Shown here piece after piece: positions 1-7,349 of a stretch of 64,000 nucleotides of DNA. Position 1 is the stretch's first letter; the number at the start of each line of letters is the position of its first letter. The notes under the pieces were generated by a model. It was not told the origin of the DNA and did no database searches. It saw only the letters and a program-made list of their open reading frames with translations. This DNA is from Caproicibacter fermentans (GTDB lineage: Bacteria; Bacillota; Clostridia; Oscillospirales; Acutalibacteraceae): contig NZ_VWXL01000027.1 in NCBI RefSeq assembly GCF_009746625.1, positions 19,529 to 83,528 of the forward strand. The letters are read 5' to 3'. The position numbers and the translations under genes are program-made.

Positions 1-443
1 ACAGCGCAACCCATCTGGACGCGCCGCTTCATTTCATCCCGGACGGGGATTCCGTTGATCAAATAGATCTTTCCCTCTGCATCGGTCCCTGCACGGTCAT
101 TGCCGCCGAGGGAATTCTGACCGGCGCGGACATTGACCGTCTCGCGCCGCCGCAGGGCGGCAGACTGCTGCTGAAAGGCGGCGGAGAGGCGTATTTAACG
201 CAAAGCGCGGCGTTCGCGCTCGCGCAGTCCGGCATTGTTCTGATCGGAACGGACGCGCAGAGCATCGGCGCGCCGAACGATGAAGAAGCCCCCCACAAAG
301 AGCTGTTGGGCGCCGGTATTCCGATTCTGGAAGGGCTGAATCTTACCCTTGCGGAACCGGGCGGCTACCGGCTCATCGCGTTCCCGCTTCTGATGTCGGG
401 AGCGGAGGCTTCCCCCGTGCGCGCCGTTTTGATCCGGGACTGA
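1..443 (+). CDS. Cyclase/kynurenine-formamidase-family protein (3' part)
   Basis: The reading frame is open from base 3 to a TGA at 441-443, and the start lies before the window. The visible part begins with S-A-T-H-L-D-A-P-L-H-F, which matches the HxGTHxDxPxH metal-binding signature of the cyclase/KynB family. These are metal-dependent hydrolases that open or close amide or ester rings. The remaining sequence has the family's usual swapped beta-barrel pattern, with segments such as ILEGLNL and RLIAFPLL near the end. About 146 residues are visible of a usual length near 210, so the first third is missing. It converges on lexA, and the two stop codons lie 3 bp apart. The substrate cannot be told: KynB itself acts on N-formylkynurenine, but many family members do not. 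Confidence 0.8.
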   Translation, partial: SATHLDAPLHFIPDGDSVDQIDLSLCIGPCTVIAAEGILTGADIDRLAPPQGGRLLLKGGGEAYLTQSAAFALAQSGIVLIGTDAQSIGAPNDEEAPHKELLGAGIPILEGLNLTLAEPGGYRLIAFPLLMSGAEASPVRAVLIRD

Positions 444-468
444 GGTCTACCGGTAAAACCGGTAGACC
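444..468. terminator. Convergent terminator-like hairpin overlapping the lexA 3' end
   Basis: Perfect 11-bp inverted repeat (444-454 and 458-468) with a 3-nt loop. It sits between the stop of the cyclase-family gene and the last codons of lexA. There is no long T-run on either strand, so termination strength is uncertain. Confidence 0.5.
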
Positions 469-1034
469 GCGACGACCTTTCCCAGAATCTGCGCGTCCCG
501 GGAATAGATCGGTTCAAACGCCGGGTTTTCCGGCTGCAGCCTGACGCGGTCCTTTTCGCGGAACAGGCGCTTGACCGTCGCTTCGTCCCCGATCAGCGCA
601 ACGACGATTTCCCCGTCGAGCGCCGAGCCGGTTTTCTGCGCGACAACGATGTCGCCGCTTAAAATTCCGGCGTTCTTCATGCTTTCCCCCTTGACGTTCA
701 GCGCGAAGTATTCCTCGTCTCCGACGCGTCTTGCGGGCGAAAACGGAAGATATCCCTCGATTTCCTCCACTGCGAGAATCGGATTGCCCGCAGCCACCTG
801 CCCCAGAATCGGAACCTGGACCGTGGTCTGCTCCCCGGCCAGGTGAATGGCGCGGTTCAGACCGCGGTCGCGTGTGATCAGCCCCTTTTCCTCCAGCGCC
901 CTTAAATGCGCGTGAACACTGGAAGTGGATTTCAGCCCTGTGGCGCGGCAGATTTCCCGAACGGTCGGCGGCAGTCCGTTTTCCATTCTGCCTTTTAAGT
1001 AATCGTAGACTTTTTGTTGGCTTTTTGTCAGCAC
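447..1034 (-). CDS. lexA: LexA SOS repressor/autoprotease
   Basis: LexA represses SOS genes and cleaves itself when RecA filaments form on damaged DNA. The 195-residue protein has the family's normal length. It has an N-terminal winged helix (residues 1-70) beginning MLTKSQQKVYDYL, then the self-cleavage dipeptide Ala82-Gly83 in VAAGNP. The catalytic dyad is Ser118 (GESM) and Lys155 (ATVKR). The start codon is GTG (minus strand at 1034), with an AAGGTG-type ribosome site just upstream. An imperfect LexA-box palindrome next to the -35 implies autorepression. All catalytic residues are present. Confidence 0.97.
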   Translation of the reverse strand: MLTKSQQKVYDYLKGRMENGLPPTVREICRATGLKSTSSVHAHLRALEEKGLITRDRGLNRAIHLAGEQTTVQVPILGQVAAGNPILAVEEIEGYLPFSPARRVGDEEYFALNVKGESMKNAGILSGDIVVAQKTGSALDGEIVVALIGDEATVKRLFREKDRVRLQPENPAFEPIYSRDAQILGKVVAVYRFYR

Positions 1035-1064
1035 CCCGAATCACCTTCCCTGATTGATAGCATT

Positions 1065-1102
1065 ATTATACCATAACAGTCGGAAAATGAAAACAAATGT
1101 TT
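1065..1102 (-). promoter_or_regulatory. lexA promoter with SOS-box-like operator
   Basis: On the minus strand TTTTCA is followed by a 17-bp spacer and TATAAT (plus 1065-1070), with TGG before the -10. The 12-bp palindrome AAACAAATGTTT (1091-1102) overlaps the -35. It resembles the Gram-positive SOS box (GAAC-N4-GTTC) with weaker arms. Confidence 0.6.
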
Positions 1103-1140
1103 GCAATAATTCCAGGTGAAAAACTCATCCCAAAAAGAGG

Positions 1141-1177
1141 CAAAAATCAGAGGGCAGCCGGTTTCGGCTGCCCTCTG
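1141..1177 (-). terminator. Rho-independent terminator after the ferredoxin gene
   Basis: Perfect 13-bp stem (1148-1160 with 1165-1177), GTTT loop on the plus strand, followed on the minus strand by GATTTTTGC. Confidence 0.85.
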
Positions 1178-1182
1178 AGCAT

Positions 1183-1371
1183 TTATTCCACGGTGATGAC
1201 TGATACGGGACAGCCTTCCTGCGCTTCGACCGCTTTCTCCTGCGCATCTTTCGGAACGTCTTCCTGATAAACCTCGGCTACCCCGTCGTCCCCCATGCGG
1301 AAAACTTCAGGACAGGTCTGCGGGCAAAGCCCGCAGGAGATACAACCGCTTCTGTCAAGACTGGCTTTCAT
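1183..1371 (-). CDS. Single-cluster [4Fe-4S] ferredoxin
   Basis: Small acidic electron carrier of 62 residues. The N-terminal motif C10-x2-C13-x2-C16-x3-C20-P and a remote C54-P are those of monocluster 4Fe-4S ferredoxins. By analogy, C10, C13, C16 and C54 bind the cluster and C20 is extra. The start ATG at 1371 has AAAGGAG upstream. It is followed by a strong terminator, and the cupin gene lies upstream on the same strand. The redox partners are not indicated by the context. Confidence 0.93.
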   Translation of the reverse strand: MKASLDRSGCISCGLCPQTCPEVFRMGDDGVAEVYQEDVPKDAQEKAVEAQEGCPVSVITVE

Positions 1372-1408
1372 AACATACTCCTTTTCAATTTATTTTTGTG
1401 ATATTAAG

Positions 1409-1750
1409 CTACCGCGGGAATACGACGACAAGAAGCATCTTAAAACGGCTCTCCGAGGCAACGGCATGCGGAATCCCCGCGGGCATTATTATGGTTTTCC
1501 CCGAATCGAGATGTATTTTCTTCTCTCCGATCGTAATCAGCGCCGTCCCCTCCAGAATCATGACCATTGCATCCCCGCCGGAGCTGTGTGAGCTGATCTC
1601 TTCATTTTGGTCAAACGCGAACAGCGTAATGCTCACCGCCTGATTCTGCGCGAGGGTCCGGCTGACGACCTGACCGTCCTGATACTCAACAAGTTTGGTC
1701 AGATCCAGTTCTTTTTCAAAATCTATATTCTTTAAATAGTGACTGTTCAT
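1409..1750 (-). CDS. Small single-domain cupin protein
   Basis: 113-residue cupin_2-type beta-barrel. Cupin motif 1 is recognisable around EEISSHSSGGDAMVMILEG (residues about 50-68). Motif 2 is near IMPAGIPHAV (about 88-97), which keeps one metal-type histidine. The metal set looks incomplete: motif 1 has S-S-H-S in place of H-x-H. Proteins of this kind are often annotated as cupin-domain proteins without a proven substrate. The start ATG at 1750 has a GGAGG ribosome site. It lies 38 bp upstream of the ferredoxin gene on the same strand, so co-transcription is possible. Function unknown. Confidence 0.85.
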   Translation of the reverse strand: MNSHYLKNIDFEKELDLTKLVEYQDGQVVSRTLAQNQAVSITLFAFDQNEEISSHSSGGDAMVMILEGTALITIGEKKIHLDSGKTIIMPAGIPHAVASESRFKMLLVVVFPR

Positions 1751-2012
1751 GATTTCTTCCTCCGTTACAACACCATTATCCCCAGTTCGCCGGAATCAAT
1801 TCGTTCCTTTCCTAGAGCGATACAGCCGCTCCCTTCTCCCTCGTACAGCCCCCGTGAATTCTTTTGGAAAAAATTCATAAGGTATTCACAACTCATTCAC
1901 AACTTTTTTGTGCATGGACGATATAATAAAAGCGTAATCAGGGAGTTGGAGCCGCACCGCTCTTTGATTCATGTTCTACCCTCCTCAATATACCCCTCAA
2001 GCTAATGAAATC

Positions 2013-2044
2013 GGACCCGGTCGGAAACGACCGGGTCCCTTTCC
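2013..2044 (+). terminator. Intrinsic terminator in the cupin-spoIIQ intergenic region
   Basis: Perfect 11-bp stem (2013-2023 with 2028-2038), GAAA loop, then CTTTCCTTTTG. No plus-strand gene precedes it. A TATAAT at 1922-1927 with no good -35 leaves room for a roughly 105-nt untranslated RNA ending here. The rest of 1751-2090 holds nothing else I recognise. Confidence 0.55.
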
Positions 2045-2092
2045 TTTTGAAAATAATCCTCAAAAAAAATATTGCCTCCGCCTGCCTTTTCC

Positions 2093-2122
2093 GTATAGCG
2101 GACCGTTTATGTGGTCAAAATA
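2093..2122 (+). promoter_or_regulatory. Sigma-F-type forespore promoter of the spoIIQ-like gene
   Basis: GTATA (2093-2097), 15-bp spacer, then GGTCAAAATA (2113-2122). This fits the sigma-F consensus GYWTA-N15-GGNNANANTW. The expected start of transcription (about 2128) would fall at the GGAGG ribosome site, giving a very short leader. Confidence 0.6.
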
Positions 2123-2139
2123 CTTGCGGAGGTGGCAGA

Positions 2140-2874
2140 ATGAATTTACACATACAAAAAAATGGCGGAAAAGGATCTTCAAAAGGTTTTTATATTGCGC
2201 TTGGGGTCTGCCTGATTGCCGTTGGAGTGGCAGCCTGGACGACTTATGACAGCGTGGTGAACTACGCGGCGCCTGATGACAAATCGCAGAGCGAAACCGT
2301 TCAAAGCACGGCGCCCGCCAACAATACGGTCAGCGGGGTGTACGCGGAACCGGAATCCTCTTCCCGGACCGAAGCGTCGTCTTCCAAGGCTTCATCCAGT
2401 TCCGAGACCGTTGCGTCCAAACCCGAGTCTAAACCGGAAGCGTCTGTTTCAAAGCCGGTGAAGGCAGCTGCAGCCGAGGTGACGCGCTACTCCTATCCCG
2501 TTGGAAAAACGGTCGTTCAAAAATTCAGCACGGACCCGGTCTACTGCAAAACCACTCTTGACTGGCGCGCGCATACCGGAATCGACCTGAGCGCCAAACA
2601 GGGTGAAACTGTCAAGGCGATTGCGAACGGGACGGTTACCAAAGCCTATCAGGATGACAAATACGGAAACACGGTCATTATTACGCACGGCAACGTTGAA
2701 GCCTGGTACTGCGGTCTGGACCAGATGAAAGTGAAAGCCGGAGACACCGTTGAATCCGGGCAGGAAATCGGAACGGTCGGCAAGGTTCCGATTGAGCAGG
2801 AGGAAGAATCCCATCTGCACTTTGTCACCAAGGTAAACGGAGAATATGTCGATCCCCTCACTCTGCTGAAGTAA
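2140..2874 (+). CDS. spoIIQ: M23 peptidase-domain membrane protein, SpoIIQ-like
   Basis: 244 residues. A short cytoplasmic head is followed by one membrane segment (about 17-34), a Ser/Glu/Lys-rich linker (45-112), and a C-terminal LytM/M23 domain. SpoIIQ sits in the forespore membrane and pairs with mother-cell SpoIIIAH during engulfment. The M23 zinc ligands are present: H145-T-G-I-D149 and H225-L-H227. Clostridial SpoIIQ keeps these, whereas the Bacillus subtilis protein has lost one. I chose ATG 2140 because GGAGG lies 7 nt before it; an upstream ATG at 2005 in the same frame lacks a ribosome site and would include the promoter. A sigma-F-type promoter directly upstream supports the SpoIIQ assignment over a generic cell-wall endopeptidase. 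Confidence 0.8.
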   Translation: MNLHIQKNGGKGSSKGFYIALGVCLIAVGVAAWTTYDSVVNYAAPDDKSQSETVQSTAPANNTVSGVYAEPESSSRTEASSSKASSSSETVASKPESKPEASVSKPVKAAAAEVTRYSYPVGKTVVQKFSTDPVYCKTTLDWRAHTGIDLSAKQGETVKAIANGTVTKAYQDDKYGNTVIITHGNVEAWYCGLDQMKVKAGDTVESGQEIGTVGKVPIEQEEESHLHFVTKVNGEYVDPLTLLK

Positions 2875-2881
2875 TGGCAAA

Positions 2882-2913
2882 CCGGCATCCACACGGATGC
2901 CGGCATTTTTTTG
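2882..2913 (+). terminator. Terminator of the spoIIQ-like gene
   Basis: 9-bp stem CCGGCATCC/GGATGCCGG with an ACAC loop, followed by a 7-T run, just after the stop codon. Confidence 0.9.
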
Positions 2914-2921
2914 CAAATGAT

Positions 2922-2950
2922 TTGAATCGAAAGTCAATTTATGCTATAAT
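2922..2950 (+). promoter_or_regulatory. Sigma-A-type promoter upstream of the stress-protein gene
   Basis: TTGAAT, 17-bp spacer, TATAAT. The next gene starts 143 bp later, so the leader would be long. A second TATAAT at 3051-3056 is closer but has a poor -35. Confidence 0.5.
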
Positions 2951-3092
2951 GTGCGTGTAAGTGAATTCAAACAAAAATCACCATAAAATTTGTTCACAAT
3001 ATGTTCAAATTTTATGCAGAATCTGTTCTCATAAACAGTAACAATTCTGATATAATGGTATTGTGAATGCTGCTAAATAAGGAGGCAGAAAT

Positions 3093-3536
3093 TTGAAAAA
3101 AGGCAAGGCAACCGTCCTTGTTTGCGTAACCGGCCAGCGCGACTGCGACCGTTTGATCCGCGCGGGAAAAAAAATCTCCGACAGTCGGTTCATCCCTCTG
3201 CAGGTGCTGTGTGTTCAGCCGACTTCTTCCGGGTTTGACGCGGACTGTGAAGAGCTGGAGTACCTTCGCCAAACCGCAAAGAATGCGGATGCCGAAATGT
3301 CCGTCTATTTTCATGACGATGCGCCGCTGATGGCTGTCGGATATGCGAAAAGTGTTCATGCGACACACATCGTTACCGGGATGGCGGAAGCACCTGTAAA
3401 CGGATTTGTGGAAATCATACATAAACTGTTGCCGAAGATCCCGATTTCCATGGTTGCAAAGGATGGAACGGTTTATAACATTTGCCCCGTCGCGAAAAAT
3501 GACCGCAAAGCAAAAAAACTGATTCTTCAGAATTAA
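3093..3536 (+). CDS. Universal-stress-protein-fold protein (KdpD-Usp-like)
   Basis: 147-residue single-domain protein. It starts KGKATVLVCVTGQRDCDRLIRAG and continues with the beta-alpha pattern of the UspA fold; this kind of opening is typical of the Usp module in KdpD sensor kinases. The glycine-rich ATP-binding G-2x-G-9x-G(S/T) loop is not clear, so nucleotide binding is doubtful. The start is TTG at 3093, chosen because GGAGG lies 8 nt upstream and no ATG fits. It is a single-gene unit with its own terminator. The role is unknown; Usp proteins are usually tied to stress or K+ sensing. Confidence 0.7.
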   Translation: MKKGKATVLVCVTGQRDCDRLIRAGKKISDSRFIPLQVLCVQPTSSGFDADCEELEYLRQTAKNADAEMSVYFHDDAPLMAVGYAKSVHATHIVTGMAEAPVNGFVEIIHKLLPKIPISMVAKDGTVYNICPVAKNDRKAKKLILQN

Positions 3537-3556
3537 CGGAGTATTAATAAATGGAA

Positions 3557-3592
3557 TCGCCGCGCCCAGGACAAGAGCGCGGCGGTTTTTTT
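3557..3592 (+). terminator. Terminator of the Usp-like gene
   Basis: GC-rich stem of about 9 bp (TCGCCGCGC region with GCGCGGCGG), then a 7-T run. Confidence 0.85.
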
Positions 3593-3680
3593 CGCATTTT
3601 TTTGCAAAAACAGTGTTTCTTCCATCGGCCCGTTCATATAGATAAAGAAAAGCCAAAATGCTCAAAAAGGTGGAATCGGA

Positions 3681-4961
3681 ATGGTAATTTACAGGGTAAG
3701 GCCGGGGGATAACATCTATCGATTATCCCGGCTCTACGGCATACCCGAGCAGCAGATTATGGAAGACAATCAGATCCGCGACCCGCAGCAGCTTGTGGTC
3801 GGTCAGGCTCTGGTTCTGATGACGGACAGTGTAAAGCACACGGTCGGATCCGGCCAGTCACTCTATTCCATCGCCGCGTTGTACGGAATTTCGGTCGATC
3901 AGCTGCTGGAAGCCAATCCGCAGATCACAGACCCCTCGCGTATTCAGGCCGGTCAGGTTCTGACCATTCCGGTCACCTCGCAAAAGCTCGGGTCCATATT
4001 GGTCAACGGTTACGTTTATCCGTCTGTGAACCGGAACACGCTCAACCGCACGCTGCCCTATCTCAGCTTTGTCAGCATCTTCAGCTATATGGCGGGGGCC
4101 GACGGCGCTCTTGCTCCGATTGAGGACGAAGCGGTGATCACGGCGGCCCGTGCGCAGAACACCGCCCCGCTGATGGTCGTCACCAACATGCGCCCCGAAG
4201 GGGGGTTCAGCAGCGAAGTTGCCAATGCGGTCCTGTCCGGCCAGCAGGTTCAGGATACTCTTCTGGAAAACATCACCGCGACGATGAAACAGAAAAACTA
4301 TTATGGATTAAATATCGACTTTGAGTATATCTATCCGCGGGACCGAGAAAACTACAACAATTTCCTCCGCAAAGTAGTGGCTAGAATGCATTCGCTCGGC
4401 TACATTGTCACGACCTCTCTCGCCCCGAAAACCAGCGCCGGCCAACAGGGGCTTCTTTATGAGGCGCACGACTACCCCGCCCACGGGGAAGCGGTGGATT
4501 ATGTCATCCTGATGACTTACGAATGGGGATATACGTATGGACCGGCCAGGCCGGTCGCGCCTCTGAATCTTGTGGAGGAAGTCATCCGCTACGCCGTGAC
4601 CGTCATTCCTCCGAATAAAATCCTGATGGGCATCCCAAATTACGGTTACGACTGGACTTTGCCCTTTGTCCGCGGCTCGTCAGCCCGTTCGCTGACAAAT
4701 CCCGGCGCGGTAGAGCTCGCCGCGCAGGTCGGCGCGCGTATCCTCTTTGACGAGGAGGCCCAGTCGCCCCATTTCGACTATTTTTCTTCGGACGGCAAAA
4801 AACACACCGTTTGGTTCGAGGACGCGAGAAGCATCCGCGCGAAACTGGAGCTTGCGCACCGGTACGGTTTGGCTGGTGTCAGCTATTGGACCGCCAACAG
4901 CTATTTTTCCCAAAACTGGCTGGTACTGTCTTCTCTGTTTGACGTCAAAAAGGTTCTGTAA
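3681..4961 (+). CDS. sleL: LysM-GH18 spore cortex hydrolase, SleL/YaaH type
   Basis: 426 residues: LysM repeat 1 (about 3-47), LysM repeat 2 (about 51-96), and a GH18 barrel (about 100-426). SleL is an N-acetylglucosaminidase that breaks down cortex fragments during spore germination. The GH18 active-site strand reads GLNIDFEYI, with the acid/base Glu in the DxxDxE-like position. There is no signal peptide, as in Bacillus SleL, which is packaged from the mother cell. The length equals that of known SleL/YaaH proteins (about 430). AAAGGTGG upstream serves as ribosome site for the ATG. It is a single transcription unit closed by a very strong hairpin shared with the convergent glycosyltransferase. 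Confidence 0.9.
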   Translation: MVIYRVRPGDNIYRLSRLYGIPEQQIMEDNQIRDPQQLVVGQALVLMTDSVKHTVGSGQSLYSIAALYGISVDQLLEANPQITDPSRIQAGQVLTIPVTSQKLGSILVNGYVYPSVNRNTLNRTLPYLSFVSIFSYMAGADGALAPIEDEAVITAARAQNTAPLMVVTNMRPEGGFSSEVANAVLSGQQVQDTLLENITATMKQKNYYGLNIDFEYIYPRDRENYNNFLRKVVARMHSLGYIVTTSLAPKTSAGQQGLLYEAHDYPAHGEAVDYVILMTYEWGYTYGPARPVAPLNLVEEVIRYAVTVIPPNKILMGIPNYGYDWTLPFVRGSSARSLTNPGAVELAAQVGARILFDEEAQSPHFDYFSSDGKKHTVWFEDARSIRAKLELAHRYGLAGVSYWTANSYFSQNWLVLSSLFDVKKVL

Positions 4962-5003
4962 CAGTTCGATCCGCCCGGCCGATGCCGGGCGGATCGAACT
5001 GTT
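4960..5003. terminator. Bidirectional terminator between sleL and the glycosyltransferase
   Basis: Perfect 20-bp stem (4960-4979 with 4984-5003), CGAT loop. It begins within the sleL stop codon and ends 1 bp before the glycosyltransferase stop. Confidence 0.9.
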
Positions 5004-5004
5004 T

Positions 5005-6249
5005 TCACTTTTTCTTGCCGCACCGCAGCGCGTCTAAAAATTTTTTAGACAAAACGTCGTATTCATTATTTCGCAGAATATACTCCCGGCCGCGCTCCCC
5101 CATCTTTTCAAGATCCTCTTTGGAACAGGAGGCCAACTTCTCCGCGGCCTCTGCAATGGCCGCGCTGTCTTCCGGCGGGATTGAAATACCGCATCCGGCT
5201 TCGGCGACCATGTCATTCGGCGCGTCGATTGCAAAGATGACCGGCTTCCCCGCCATCATATAATCCATCAGCTTATTCGGGCTTACGCCGAACCGGAACA
5301 GCGGCTGGCGCTGCAGTCCGATATAAAGCGCGTCCATCTGGCTTAAAAGCTCCGGAATCTGGCCGCGCCCGACCGGCGGCAGGAACGTAACCACGTCCTC
5401 CAGATTTTTATCCTTCGCTTTCTGAATCAAGCGTTCCCGCTCCGGGCCTGGCCCCACCGGGAGAAGCCTGATTTTTTTGCCGTGCAGACGTTCCCCTGCT
5501 TCCACAAAGCTGTCAAGCGCGTTCGCGATTCCGTGAGCGCCGGCGTAACCGATCAAAAATTCTCCCTGTTCATGGAATTTGGAAAGCTGTTCGCTGTAAA
5601 CCGGCGGATTCCCAAACGGCTTTTCCCAGTCCGCTTTCTCAATGCCGTTCGGAACATAGACAAACTTTTCAGGAGCCATCCCATGCTCCACCATGTGTTC
5701 CTTCGCGTTCGGAAGCAACGAGACAACACGATCGCTGTGCCGGTAGCAAAAGTTCTCCGCCGCCTGCATCACCCGGATATAGGGATGCTTCGGGCTGATG
5801 CCGCCCAACTCGATCGGGCTGAGCGGCCAGAGATCGTGCACCTCATAAATTAATGACGCTCCGTATTTTTTAGCAATATGATACGCCGGGTATATATCAA
5901 GTGGATAAGTGGAAGAGGCGATCACCGCATCCGGCGCGCCCGTTTTGGCAATTTCTGAGCCGTAGCGGTATAGTCCACTGAGAAACGAAAGCATATTTTT
6001 AATTCGGCCCATCCCGTTTCCGTGATATTCCGGGCCGGAAATCCAAAAATAGCGAATTCCATCGAGCGTCTGCTCCTCAAACTTTTTCGCCATCAGATCC
6101 GGATTCTTCGTGCGCAGATGAGAATAGGAGCTGGCAGCAATGGTAACGGTATGCCCCGCCTGTACCCAGCGTTTTGCCATAAACCACGGGCGGAACTCCA
6201 TTCCGTGCAGGCGGGAACCGGCATAGTGATTGATGTAAAGGATATTCAC
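5005..6249 (-). CDS. Glycosyltransferase family 4
   Basis: GT-B fold sugar transferase of 414 residues. It starts NILYINHYAGS, an N-terminal acceptor half. The C-terminal donor half includes EFLIGYAGAHG and the motif FGVSPNKLMDYMMAGKPVIF, characteristic of GT4 enzymes such as WbuB/capsule transferases. I start it at GTG 6249, which overlaps the stop of the epimerase gene in a GTGA tetramer; the frame is open upstream but that part reads as epimerase sequence in the wrong frame. It is the last gene of the diacetamido-uronate operon and probably transfers a sugar of that pathway onto a lipid-linked intermediate. The exact donor is not known. Confidence 0.9.
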   Translation of the reverse strand: MNILYINHYAGSRLHGMEFRPWFMAKRWVQAGHTVTIAASSYSHLRTKNPDLMAKKFEEQTLDGIRYFWISGPEYHGNGMGRIKNMLSFLSGLYRYGSEIAKTGAPDAVIASSTYPLDIYPAYHIAKKYGASLIYEVHDLWPLSPIELGGISPKHPYIRVMQAAENFCYRHSDRVVSLLPNAKEHMVEHGMAPEKFVYVPNGIEKADWEKPFGNPPVYSEQLSKFHEQGEFLIGYAGAHGIANALDSFVEAGERLHGKKIRLLPVGPGPERERLIQKAKDKNLEDVVTFLPPVGRGQIPELLSQMDALYIGLQRQPLFRFGVSPNKLMDYMMAGKPVIFAIDAPNDMVAEAGCGISIPPEDSAAIAEAAEKLASCSKEDLEKMGERGREYILRNNEYDVLSKKFLDALRCGKKK

Positions 6250-7337
6250 TTCACGTTCTCCCCCATTTGCAACAGTGCAGCCGCAATCTTGCCGGAGGCG
6301 TTTCCGTCGCCGAACGGCATTTGGGAACGCGCGGCGGGGTCGACTTTCGTGTTGACCGCCTTGTCGTAAATTTCGTCGGTTTCCAGGGCGGACAGTACAT
6401 TCCAGTTGCCGGCAAGCGTCTCCACCCACTCGGTTTCGCTGCGCAAGGTGACGCAGGGAATTTCGAGAAACCAGGCTTCCTTTTGAAGTCCGCCGGAATC
6501 GGTTAAAACCTGGCAGGCATTTGAAGTCAGCAAAAGCATTTCGAGGTAGCCGACCGGGTCGATCAGCTGGATATTCCGGAATCCGCACTGCGCGATCGCG
6601 CTCTCCGCCAGGCTGCGGGTGCGCGGATGAATCGGGATGACAACCTTCTGCGGAAGGCGTTCAAACGCGCGGAAAATGCGTTCGACCGCCGGAAGTCCGC
6701 CGTCCGTGGTTTCCGCGCGGTGCAGCGTAGCCAGACGGTATTGCTTCGGCTGAATGCCGAGCTTTTGAAAAATTGCCGTTTTCTCCGGATTTTCACCCGC
6801 GAGTTTGGAAAAGTGAAGAACGGAATCCAGCATGACGTCGCCGCTGTTTTGCACGCCCGCCGTGATCCCTTCGTTTTTCAGGTTTTGCACGGCGGTCTGC
6901 GTCGGGCAAAACAGCAAATCGGAGATATGATCCGTTAAAACACGGTTGAGCTCTTCGGGCATCCGGCGGTTAAAGGAACGCAGGCCCGCTTCCACGTGCA
7001 GGACGGGAATGTGCAGCTTTGCCGCGGCCAGCGCGCCCGCCAGGGTGGAGTTGGTATCCCCGTAAACCAGCAGAGCATCCGGCGTTTCCTTCTGCAGCAC
7101 CTCTTCGATTTTGATCAGCATTTCGCCGGTCTGCTTTCCGTGCGTGCCGCTTCCGACGCCGAGATGATAGGCCGGCTTCGGAATCTTCAGTTCTTCAAAA
7201 AAGACGTCGGACATATTGCGGTCGTAGTGCTGCCCGGTATGCACGATCACCTCGTCGCAGACATGGGCAAGGGCCATTGACACAACCGAGGCTTTGATAA
7301 ACTGCGGCCTCGCGCCGACTACGGTTATCAGTTTCAT
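6246..7337 (-). CDS. wbpI: UDP-N-acetyl-sugar 2-epimerase (WbpI/WecB family)
   Basis: 363 residues beginning MKLITVVGARPQFIKAS, the hallmark start of UDP-GlcNAc 2-epimerases. Other family motifs are VHTGQHYDRNMSD, VEAGLRSFNR and LTDSGGLQKEA. These enzymes invert C2 of UDP-N-acetyl sugars. Because the neighbouring genes supply WbpA, WbpB, WbpE and WbpD activities, this copy is likely the last step: UDP-GlcNAc(3NAc)A to UDP-ManNAc(3NAc)A, as done by Pseudomonas WbpI or Bordetella WlbD. A plain WecB role making UDP-ManNAc is the alternative and cannot be excluded by sequence alone. It overlaps the next gene by 4 bp, which indicates translational coupling. Confidence 0.88.
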   Translation of the reverse strand: MKLITVVGARPQFIKASVVSMALAHVCDEVIVHTGQHYDRNMSDVFFEELKIPKPAYHLGVGSGTHGKQTGEMLIKIEEVLQKETPDALLVYGDTNSTLAGALAAAKLHIPVLHVEAGLRSFNRRMPEELNRVLTDHISDLLFCPTQTAVQNLKNEGITAGVQNSGDVMLDSVLHFSKLAGENPEKTAIFQKLGIQPKQYRLATLHRAETTDGGLPAVERIFRAFERLPQKVVIPIHPRTRSLAESAIAQCGFRNIQLIDPVGYLEMLLLTSNACQVLTDSGGLQKEAWFLEIPCVTLRSETEWVETLAGNWNVLSALETDEIYDKAVNTKVDPAARSQMPFGDGNASGKIAAALLQMGENVK

Positions 7338-7349
7338 GATCGGCTCCCC

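Noticed and set aside
5005..6588. Longer frame giving the glycosyltransferase an N-terminal extension of about 113 residues
   Set aside because: The extra part overlaps the epimerase gene in another frame and is Arg-rich without GT-B features; GTG 6249 overlapping the epimerase stop is a natural start.
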